Shown here piece after piece: positions 1 to 5,413 of a stretch of DNA of 10,641 bases (positions are counted from its first letter, which is position 1; every line of letters starts with the position of its first letter). This stretch comes from Emticicia sp031378715 (lineage in GTDB: Bacteria; Bacteroidota; Bacteroidia; Cytophagales; Spirosomataceae). The stretch covers positions 1 to 10,641 of the forward strand of contig JANNEN010000373.1 in the NCBI GenBank assembly GCA_031378715.1, written 5' to 3'. Under the pieces are notes generated by a model, which ran no database searches, was not told the origin of the DNA, and worked only from the letters and a program-made list of their open reading frames with translations. The position numbers and the translations under genes were made by a program.

Positions 1-1095
1 TGAAAACACGACGGTATCTTTTTCGTTATCATACACAAATCTTGATAAAAAATTATCTTTCGTTACCTCACGGGTTTCGTCGGGGGTATAATAAAAATAA
101 ACCCAGTTATTTTTTTCAAAATTTGGGTCAATGCCAACGCCCATCAAGCCATACTCAAATTTGGTGTAAACGGGCATTTGTGCCGCAATTTTCACTTTAT
201 TTGTGGCAGGATTCCACACTTTTACTAAGCCTCGTCGCTCGGTAAAAATCACTTTGCCATTCGGTAGCACGGTTAGTTCGGTAGGTTCGTTGAGGTTAGA
301 TGCCAAGATTGTTCGCTCGAAACGGTTCTCTTCGGGAGCTTGCTGTGAGCGTGCCTTGGCGTAATCTAACTTTTCGGCCATTGCCCATTTCAAACCTTGC
401 CAAAAATGTTCGGTCATTAATGGTTCTGAAAATGTTTCGGGTGTGTGACCGTAATTTGAATAAAAGGCCTTGCCACCATCAAAATCATGGTACCAAGCCA
501 TCGGGTGAAAATCGCCCATTTTACCCATTTCGTAGCTGCTTTCATCAACTTTTACGATAAATTTCAGAATGTCAGTTTTCAACGATTTGAAATCATAAAA
601 TTCATCGGTTCGTTCAAAAGTTTCGGGAAAATGAGCCGATGCAGGAAACGTTTTATCAAGCGTAATCATTTTTCCTTTCTGCACATTCGATACTTTTCCG
701 CCTGGGTGGCTCGCAAAATACCCGCCCATCAAATCATTGTACCACGGCCAAGCGTATTCGGTATCCGATGCGGCATGAATACCGACATAGCCGCCACCCG
801 CTTGGATATACCGCTCAAAAGCCACTTGCTGAACAGGATTCAGCACATCGCCCGTGGTACTTAGCCATACTACGGCGTTGTAAGTTTTGAGCGTTTCTTC
901 GTTGAATTTCTTGGCATCGGTGGTGGTATCCACGGCAAAGCCTTGTTTTTTACCCAATTCTAAGAAGAACTTGTTTCCTTCTTTGATAGAACCGTGGTGA
1001 AAACCCTTAGTGAGTGAAAAAACCAAGACCCGCTTTTGGGCCTGAATACCCAAGGCACTCAGCATGAGTGCGTAGAGCAGAATAATTTTTTTCAT
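1..1095 (-). CDS. Secreted ThuA domain + glucose/sorbosone dehydrogenase-like protein (partial, 3' end off window)
   Basis: The frame is open from an ATG at 1095 to the window edge (365 codons, no stop), so the C-terminus is missing. Residues 1-20 form a Sec signal peptide ending in QAQ. A ThuA-like (glutamine-amidotransferase-fold) domain spans about 21-240; it begins KRVLVFSLTKGFHH and has GGGYVGIHAASD at 100-111, a WPWYNDLMGG stretch at 116-125 and HPMAWYHDFDGGKAFYSNYG at 197-216. From about 265 (ASNLNEPTELTVLPNGKVIF, then TERRGLVKVWNP) the sequence matches the first beta-propeller blade of PQQ-dependent glucose/sorbosone dehydrogenases. ThuA proteins are tied to carbohydrate use, and such fusions in Bacteroidota often continue into PKD, CBM or cytochrome c domains, which cannot be seen here. 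A role in periplasmic or surface sugar oxidation is inferred; the substrate is unknown. It lies 189 bp after the response-regulator stop and has its own candidate promoter. Confidence 0.9.
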   Translation of the reverse strand, partial: MKKIILLYALMLSALGIQAQKRVLVFSLTKGFHHGSIKEGNKFFLELGKKQGFAVDTTTDAKKFNEETLKTYNAVVWLSTTGDVLNPVQQVAFERYIQAGGGYVGIHAASDTEYAWPWYNDLMGGYFASHPGGKVSNVQKGKMITLDKTFPASAHFPETFERTDEFYDFKSLKTDILKFIVKVDESSYEMGKMGDFHPMAWYHDFDGGKAFYSNYGHTPETFSEPLMTEHFWQGLKWAMAEKLDYAKARSQQAPEENRFERTILASNLNEPTELTVLPNGKVIFTERRGLVKVWNPATNKVKIAAQMPVYTKFEYGLMGVGIDPNFEKNNWVYFYYTPDETREVTKDNFLSRFVYDNEKDTVVFS

Positions 1096-1153
1096 TGAGT
1101 TAGATGTAGGTTTGGAAGTTTGATAAAATCAATAACGATATGTACTTCGGTTT

Positions 1154-1170
1154 GTTTCAAAAACTGAAAC
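1154..1170. repeat. Small inverted repeat in the leader of the ThuA gene
   Basis: GTTTCA and TGAAAC form a perfect 6-bp inverted repeat around a 5-nt loop. It lies between the candidate -7 element at 1186-1193 and the start codon at 1095, so it would fall in the untranslated leader. It could be an operator half-site pair or a small hairpin, but chance is quite possible at this length. Confidence 0.3.
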
Positions 1171-1185
1171 TTTCCGACTGAAAAG

Positions 1186-1221
1186 CAAATATAAGCAAAA
1201 AAGAAACGTAGAATTGTCAAA
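1186..1221 (-). promoter_or_regulatory. Candidate promoter of the ThuA-dehydrogenase gene
   Basis: On the minus strand 1193-1186 reads TATATTTG, an exact match to the Bacteroidota -7 consensus TAnnTTTG. A TTTG at 1221-1218 could serve as the -33 element, but the 24-nt spacer is longer than the usual 19-21. The leader would be about 85 nt. No terminator is visible between the regulator gene and this site, so some read-through is possible. Confidence 0.45.
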
Positions 1222-1284
1222 ACGACACTAAAAAGTATTTTTCGGAGATATTGTATGATTTTTTGGCGAGATGCGGAAAGTAGC

Positions 1285-1965
1285 CTACACCCTAAAAAAG
1301 TACCCCACGCCTTTAATTGTCATGATTTCGAGGGTTGTATCATCTTTGAGGTACTCACGGAGCTTGGTCATGTAAACATCTAAATTGCGGGAATTAAAAT
1401 AAGAATCATCGCCCCAAATTTGCATCAAAATATCCTTGCGGCTCACGATAGCATTGCGATTTTCGGACAGGATTTTTATTAATTCGGCTTCTCGGTGGCT
1501 GAGTTTGCGGGTGTTGTTTTGGTGCGTAAGTTCGTAGCGATTTAATGAAACTTCGTATTGACCAATAGTGATTACACTGGGCGAATTAGTACTTTTTTGG
1601 AGCGTAAGATTAAGCAAGTTATTAACCCGAATGATGAGTTCTTCCATGCTGAACGGCTTCCTGATATAATCATTTCCGCCCGACTGAAAACCCTTGGCTA
1701 AATCATCAGTTTGGGTTTTGGCAGTTAAAAAAATTATCGGAATTGCGGGATTCAACTGCCTGATTTCGCTCGCCAACTGAAAACCGTCTTTGTTGGGTAG
1801 CATCACATCAAGTACACAAATATCGGGTTTGTGTTGGTTATAGGCCAGAAGTACATCTTTGCCATCAGCCACCATAAATACCTCAAAAGCCCTACTTTCG
1901 AGGCTTTCTTTCACTATTTTGCCCAAAAAAGGCTCATCTTCGGCGTATAATATTTTTATTTTCAT
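1285..1965 (-). CDS. OmpR/PhoB-family DNA-binding response regulator
   Basis: The 226-residue product has the normal two-domain length of the family. Receiver domain, about 1-120: acidic pocket E9/D10, phospho-acceptor D53 in CVLDVMLPNKDG, switch residue T81 in IIFLTAK, and conserved lysine K103 in RKPF. C-terminal winged helix-turn-helix, about 132-226: RKLSHREAELIKIL, then SRKDILMQIWG, a recognition-helix region around RNLDVYMTKLREYL, and the terminal wing GVGYFFRV. It should be phosphorylated by the kinase encoded just upstream, whose stop codon overlaps its start (ATGA, 1962-1965), implying translational coupling and equal stoichiometry. It resembles the Bacteroidota RprY type, but I do not assign that symbol. 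Its likely target is the repeat array at 3603-3640 (inference). Confidence 0.95.
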   Translation of the reverse strand: MKIKILYAEDEPFLGKIVKESLESRAFEVFMVADGKDVLLAYNQHKPDICVLDVMLPNKDGFQLASEIRQLNPAIPIIFLTAKTQTDDLAKGFQSGGNDYIRKPFSMEELIIRVNNLLNLTLQKSTNSPSVITIGQYEVSLNRYELTHQNNTRKLSHREAELIKILSENRNAIVSRKDILMQIWGDDSYFNSRNLDVYMTKLREYLKDDTTLEIMTIKGVGYFFRV

Positions 1966-3563
1966 CGGTTTTTAGGAAAGTTTATTTCAAATTCACTCCC
2001 CACGCCTTGCTTGCTCACCAAGTTGATTGTGCCGTGGTGCTGCTCGACGATGGTTTTTACGTAGCTCAATCCCAGCCCGTAGCCTTTGGTGTTGTGGGTG
2101 TTGCCCGTTGGCACTCGAAAGAATTTTTCAAAGATTTTTTTCTGAAATTCCTTCGGGATACCACTGCCATTATCAGCAAAAGTTAGCGTAAAATGACTCG
2201 GATTTTCGGTAAGCGTAACCGTAATTTCGAGGGTGTTACTACTGTTGTATTTTAGGGCATTATCAAGTAAATTATAGACTACATTCGTGAGGTGGATTTC
2301 ATCACCCAAAAACATAAACTGCTGACCATCGGTTTCAAATTTCGCCTCCGCTTGGCGATTTTCAAACGTTAATTTTAAGGTATTTAGTACCCGTTCGAGC
2401 ATATTTTTCAGATCAATTTCGGACAGATTCAAATTGGGTTGCTGCTGCTCCAAAATTGCCATTTTTAGTACATCATCAACTAAAATAGAGAGCCGATTGA
2501 GTTCATTTTTCGAGATTTCGAGATACTCCTTTGTAAGTTCTGGATTTTGTAAACCACCAAAACTACGCAAGGCTTCTATGGCAACGCTGACGGTCGAAAT
2601 GGGCGTTTTTAGCTCGTGGGTAATGTTGCTAATGAGGTCATTTTTGAGTAAAGTTAAGCGTTTTTGTTGTTGTAAATTGCTGAAAATTAACCAAAAAGCA
2701 CCCGCAGTTACGGTTATCAAAAAAAGTGAAAATAATACTTGAGGAATGATTTTTTGAAATAAGTACCCTTCATAGCTATCAAAATTAGCCAAGAATATTT
2801 TTCTATAAGAAACACCCTCGACCATCATTCTTGAACGCACGATTACCGTTTTGTTTTTGGGTTGTTCAGAAACCTCAAAAGGCAAATTTATTGATGACTT
2901 CAATAATTTTTCTCGAAAAGCCTTCACCACATCAACTTTCCGCAGCGAGTCTTGAGTAATACTAAACGTTATCAAGGTATCCGAGGCAGTTTTTTTCAGA
3001 ATGGGTTTAGACTTGACTTTTGAATTTGTTTTTTTTAAATAAATAGTCGGTAAGATGATATTAGTATCTGATTTATTTGGATAAAAAGTAAAACTTTTGG
3101 TTAAATCAGTATTTACCCTTACGATTAATCGGCTATTGCTTGATTTCTGCTGTACGACCGAAACTATTCTCGCCAAAAGTTTCTTCACCGAATCAGGCAT
3201 TTGCTTACGAGGCGATGAAATACTTACCATTCTAATTAACGTATCGGCCGTTCGCAAAACACTATCAGTCAGCCGATTATCTGTATCAAGATTAACCCAA
3301 ACCTTACGAACTTTAATTTTTGGCTTCGTAATTACAGGCTTTTTCTGAATCGCCTTTGCCAACGGCAACTGCATCTGCTTGACAATCATTGAATCTTGCA
3401 GAGCCGTGATCGTGGTATTAAATATTCGACCAATATTGTCTTTCAGTAGTTTTTTCTGCTCAACGTAGTTTTGCCGAATCCAAAAAAATTGGAATAGCAT
3501 CAGCAATAAAATACTGCCGATGATTAATATTACTTGGAGCCTATTTCTGGTGTTGCTTTGCAT
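1962..3563 (-). CDS. Membrane sensor histidine kinase
   Basis: The product has 533 residues. The first membrane helix is at about 11-29 and the second at about 275-296, enclosing a basic periplasmic region of about 240 residues that matches no sensor fold I recognise. No HAMP domain is apparent: the HisKA domain begins within about ten residues of the second helix. The phospho-acceptor is H316 in SNITHELKTP. The ATPase domain has the N box at 431-440 (NLLDNALKYN, N435), G1 at 464-468 (DNGSG), the F box at 478-484 (FEKFFRV) and G2 at 494-499 (GYGLGL), so it should be catalytically competent. The ATG at 3563 puts the first helix near the N-terminus, which supports this start. It is the first gene of a two-gene operon with the regulator and is divergent from the GLPGLI gene. 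The signal sensed is unknown; an envelope cue is inferred. Confidence 0.95.
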   Translation of the reverse strand: MQSNTRNRLQVILIIGSILLLMLFQFFWIRQNYVEQKKLLKDNIGRIFNTTITALQDSMIVKQMQLPLAKAIQKKPVITKPKIKVRKVWVNLDTDNRLTDSVLRTADTLIRMVSISSPRKQMPDSVKKLLARIVSVVQQKSSNSRLIVRVNTDLTKSFTFYPNKSDTNIILPTIYLKKTNSKVKSKPILKKTASDTLITFSITQDSLRKVDVVKAFREKLLKSSINLPFEVSEQPKNKTVIVRSRMMVEGVSYRKIFLANFDSYEGYLFQKIIPQVLFSLFLITVTAGAFWLIFSNLQQQKRLTLLKNDLISNITHELKTPISTVSVAIEALRSFGGLQNPELTKEYLEISKNELNRLSILVDDVLKMAILEQQQPNLNLSEIDLKNMLERVLNTLKLTFENRQAEAKFETDGQQFMFLGDEIHLTNVVYNLLDNALKYNSSNTLEITVTLTENPSHFTLTFADNGSGIPKEFQKKIFEKFFRVPTGNTHNTKGYGLGLSYVKTIVEQHHGTINLVSKQGVGSEFEINFPKNR

Positions 3564-3567
3564 GAAA

Positions 3568-3597
3568 CAAATGTACTATTTCTTGTAAAAACCCCAA
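3568..3597 (-). promoter_or_regulatory. Promoter of the kinase-regulator operon
   Basis: Minus-strand TACATTTG (3575-3568) matches TAnnTTTG exactly, and TTG (3597-3595) lies 19 nt upstream, the textbook Bacteroidota -33/-7 arrangement. The -7 element ends only four bases before the kinase ATG at 3563, so transcription would begin at or next to the start codon. Confidence 0.6.
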
Positions 3598-3602
3598 CGT
3601 AC

Positions 3603-3640
3603 TTTAACCTAAATTAACTTTAAATCAACCTGATTTAACC
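3603..3640. promoter_or_regulatory. Phased direct repeats, probable OmpR-family regulator binding array
   Basis: Four 5-bp half-sites lie on the plus strand: TTAAC at 3604-3608, TTAAC at 3614-3618, TCAAC at 3625-3629 and TTAAC at 3635-3639. Start-to-start spacing is 10, 11 and 10 bp, one helical turn each. The layout is two boxes of half-site, N5, half-site, separated by 6 bp, the geometry of PhoP, CpxR and OmpR-type direct-repeat sites. The array sits just upstream of the kinase promoter on one side. On the other, its last copy overlaps the position expected for the -33 element of the GLPGLI promoter. Binding by the adjacent regulator is inferred. Confidence 0.6.
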
Positions 3641-3669
3641 AAAAAACCAACAAAAGGAAGGTAGTTTTG
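3636..3669 (+). promoter_or_regulatory. Promoter of the GLPGLI gene, apparently activator-type
   Basis: TAGTTTTG at 3662-3669 is an exact TAnnTTTG -7 element 23 bases before the ATG at 3693. No TTG or TTTG is found at the -33 position; that place is taken by the last TTAAC copy of the upstream array. An intact -7 with a degenerate -33 under a regulator site is typical of promoters that need an activator. The leader would be about 15-20 nt, A-rich and without a Shine-Dalgarno sequence. Confidence 0.6.
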
Positions 3670-3692
3670 CACTGAACTAAACAATTAAACAA

Positions 3693-4412
3693 ATGAAAAA
3701 GATAGTATTTTTAGCAATTATTTTGGGCAGTTTTGGTACGCTGAAAGCCCAAAAACAAGAAGGAATCATTGATTTTGAGCAAAAAATAAATATGCACAAA
3801 CGCATTACTGATGAGGCCATCAAGGCCATGATTCCTGAGTTTAGAATCACTCAACACCAACTGTTTTTTAATGCTGACGAATCTATTTATAAACTACTCG
3901 AAAAAGATGAAGACGATGATGAAGGCACAACAAACGGAGGCGCGACAATAAAAATGACCATGCCCAAAAACGAACTTTACCGCAACTATACAAGTCAGAA
4001 AAAAATTGAATTGCGAGAGATGATGGGAAAGAAATATTTGATTACCGACACCCTCCAAACCACGCCGTGGAAACTCGGCTCGGAAACCAAAACCATCAAA
4101 GGGTTTGTCTGTACGAAAGCAACAATGGTTAGTGAAGAAACCAAAAAAACTACCGTAGCGTGGTTTACGCCCGAAATCAGTTGCCCAAGCGGTCCCGAAA
4201 GCTACGGCACGCTCCCAGGAATGATTTTGGAAATAAACATCGCCGATGGTGAATTAGTCTATATAGCTACCAAAATAACGTTTGCAAAACTTAAATCAAG
4301 CGACCTAAAACAACCATCGGAAGGCAAGCCAACCAGCCCCGAAGCCTACAAAAAGATGGTGGACGAGATTAGGGCTAATCGGGGAAACAATATCAAGATT
4401 ATGAAAAACTAA
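3693..4412 (+). CDS. GLPGLI-family secreted protein
   Basis: The product has 239 residues. A Sec signal peptide at 1-20 ends in KAQ, so the mature protein is exported to the periplasm or beyond. The family signature is seen as YGTLPGMILE at 171-180, a variant of the GLPGLI core, preceded by AWFTPEISCPSGPES. Upstream features typical of the family are W126 and the segment around 134-143 (TIKGFVCTKA). C140 and C164 could form a disulfide. A run of acidic residues lies at 71-77. The family is found mainly in Bacteroidota and its biochemical role is unknown; it often neighbours two-component systems or outer-membrane beta-barrel genes. Here it is the only plus-strand gene and diverges from the kinase-regulator operon, with a shared regulatory gap of 129 bp, which suggests it is a target or partner of that system. 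Confidence 0.9.
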   Translation: MKKIVFLAIILGSFGTLKAQKQEGIIDFEQKINMHKRITDEAIKAMIPEFRITQHQLFFNADESIYKLLEKDEDDDEGTTNGGATIKMTMPKNELYRNYTSQKKIELREMMGKKYLITDTLQTTPWKLGSETKTIKGFVCTKATMVSEETKKTTVAWFTPEISCPSGPESYGTLPGMILEINIADGELVYIATKITFAKLKSSDLKQPSEGKPTSPEAYKKMVDEIRANRGNNIKIMKN

Positions 4413-4431
4413 GGAGTGAAGGATTGAATAT

Positions 4432-4540
4432 ATGACCTCACCCCCAGCCCCTCTCCAAAAGAGAGGGGGGCTTTTCAAAGGGTAGAAAGCAACCTCACCA
4501 GCGGAAACCAGGTTTGGGTCGGTCGGTTCTGTGAGGTCAT
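4432..4540. repeat. Composite inverted-repeat element (candidate dispersed repeat or MITE-like)
   Basis: A perfect 10-bp inverted pair, ATGACCTCAC at 4432-4441 and GTGAGGTCAT at 4531-4540, bounds this 109-bp stretch. A third copy of the core, ACCTCACC at 4492-4499, forms a nested inverted pair with the right end, splitting the element into two modules. The left module contains a C/G-rich hairpin (4446-4472) and the right a GGTCGGTCGG stretch. Its GC-rich composition contrasts with both flanks. It encodes no transposase, so any mobility would depend on enzymes supplied elsewhere. Read on the minus strand it yields a low-complexity peptide with SPPLFWRGAGGEV, which I recall as a common spurious translation of dispersed repeats in Bacteroidota. 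Confidence 0.6.
4446..4475 (+). terminator. GC-rich hairpin, possible terminator of the GLPGLI gene
   Basis: CCCCTCTC (4448-4455), loop CAAAA, and GAGAGGGG (4461-4468) form a perfect 8-bp stem. It can extend to the flanking AG/CT if two G residues bulge. A short TTTT follows at 4472-4475. It begins 34 bases after the GLPGLI stop, so it may end that transcript, but the hairpin belongs to the repeat element above and the U-tract is weak. Confidence 0.4.
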
Positions 4541-4561
4541 TTCTACAAAACTTCATATACC

Positions 4562-4580
4562 CGAAAATTAAGTAACTTAA
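4562..4580 (-). terminator. Weak palindrome downstream of bshB1
   Basis: TTAAGTAACTTAA at 4568-4580 is a perfect palindrome around one central base. On the minus strand it would fold as TTAAG-TTA-CTTAA followed by TTTTC, 30 bases beyond the bshB1 stop. The stem is short and AT-rich, so it is at best a weak terminator and could equally be a protein-binding palindrome. Confidence 0.25.
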
Positions 4581-4609
4581 AGCGATACAAGTCCTTAACT
4601 ATCAGCCAT

Positions 4610-5329
4610 TTACACCAAATCAAAAAAGTCAGTAATGCCCAACATTTTTGTTTTGGTATAGCCTTCACCGAATTTTGCCCCAATCGTATGCCCCATTTCT
4701 TGGGAGCGAGCTTTCAGAAATTCCATAAACTCTGGACTCGTCAAGTACGATTCGGGTTCGGTGCTGTCGGGGTCATGAAACTGACTTTTATAAGCCCTAA
4801 TTGAGGCCTCTTTTATGTCCCAATAAGCCGAAATATCCATTACTAAATCAGGTTTAATGTATCGGTCTTGAATATAATGATACAAAGCCTTTGGTCGCCA
4901 TTCTTTTTGAGGAGAACCATCAGCCTCGAAAGTCTGAATCATGCGTAGCCCCGACAAAAAACAAGCATCAACGGCCAATGCAGCCCCTTTTCCGTGGTCG
5001 GGGTGGCGGTCTTCGATGGCGTTTGCCAGTACGATTTCGGGGCGATACCGACGAATAGCTGCAATCAATTTCATCTGATGTGCTTCGTCATTTTTGAAAA
5101 AACCATCTCGAAAACCGAGGTTCTCTCTGGTCGAAATACCTAATATTTTGGAAGCAGCCGCCGCTTCGGAAGTTCTGATTTGGGGCGTTCCACGAGTACC
5201 GAGTTCGCCTCGTGTAAAATCAACGATACCAATTTTTTTGCCTTTTGCAATGGCCGAGGCAATCGTACCGCCACACGACATTTCGGCATCGTCTGGGTGA
5301 GCCGCCATCAAAAGTATATCTAATTTCAT
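4610..5329 (-). CDS. bshB1: BshB1, bacillithiol biosynthesis GlcNAc-malate deacetylase
   Basis: This PIG-L/LmbE-type zinc deacetylase has 239 residues from the ATG at 5329. The frame extends five codons upstream to a TTG at 5344, but known BshB1 proteins begin close to MKLDIL, so the ATG is preferred. The first zinc motif AAHPDDAE holds H11, D13 and D14; the second, DRHPDHGKG, holds H109, D111 and H112. The segments DFTRGELGTRGTPQIRTSEA (38-57) and ENLGFRDG (69-76) fit BshB1 better than generic LmbE proteins. The enzyme is cytoplasmic and removes the acetyl group from GlcNAc-malate to give GlcN-malate, the second step of bacillithiol synthesis. The partner genes bshA and bshC are not in this window. 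It lies 84 bp after the M23 gene, with a strong terminator between, and converges on the GLPGLI gene. Confidence 0.88.
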   Translation of the reverse strand: MKLDILLMAAHPDDAEMSCGGTIASAIAKGKKIGIVDFTRGELGTRGTPQIRTSEAAAASKILGISTRENLGFRDGFFKNDEAHQMKLIAAIRRYRPEIVLANAIEDRHPDHGKGAALAVDACFLSGLRMIQTFEADGSPQKEWRPKALYHYIQDRYIKPDLVMDISAYWDIKEASIRAYKSQFHDPDSTEPESYLTSPEFMEFLKARSQEMGHTIGAKFGEGYTKTKMLGITDFFDLV

Positions 5330-5341
5330 AAGTTGGTTTAT

Positions 5342-5349
5342 CAAAGTTT
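5342..5349 (-). promoter_or_regulatory. Candidate -7 element of bshB1
   Basis: Minus-strand AAACTTTG (5349-5342) matches TAnnTTTG at all fixed positions but the first. It is 12 bases from the bshB1 ATG and just downstream of the T-tract of the M23 terminator. The -33 position would fall in that T-run, with no TTG present. The call is weak and rests mainly on the need for a promoter after a strong terminator. Confidence 0.25.
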
Positions 5350-5360
5350 GTTTTTAACAT

Positions 5361-5395
5361 AAAAAAAAAGCGACGTAAAAAGTTTCACGTCGCTT
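5361..5395 (-). terminator. Strong intrinsic terminator of the M23 peptidase gene
   Basis: On the minus strand AAGCGACGT (5395-5387), a 10-nt loop, and ACGTCGCTT (5376-5368) form a perfect 9-bp stem that leads straight into an uninterrupted run of nine T (5369-5361, the first overlapping the stem foot). It begins 19 bases after the M23 stop codon at 5414. In the other direction the hairpin is flanked by AAATT only, so it acts chiefly on the minus strand. Confidence 0.85.
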
Positions 5396-5413
5396 AAATT
5401 CGTTCTTAGACTT

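Noticed and set aside
300..864. Plus-strand frames opposite the ThuA gene
   Set aside because: They are antisense to a clear ThuA/dehydrogenase coding frame and match no family.
1230..1242. AAAAAGTATTTTT as terminator of the response-regulator gene
   Set aside because: The stem is only five A:T pairs with a three-base loop, too weak to be an intrinsic terminator.
4305..4556. 83-codon minus-strand frame with the peptide SPPLFWRGAGGEV
   Set aside because: It overlaps the 3' end of the GLPGLI gene and translates the inverted-repeat element; the composition is that of a repeat, with no signal or family match.
5330..5344. TTG start five codons upstream of the bshB1 ATG
   Set aside because: BshB1 proteins begin next to the first beta strand (MKLDIL), so the ATG at 5329 fits; the extra residues are not family-like.
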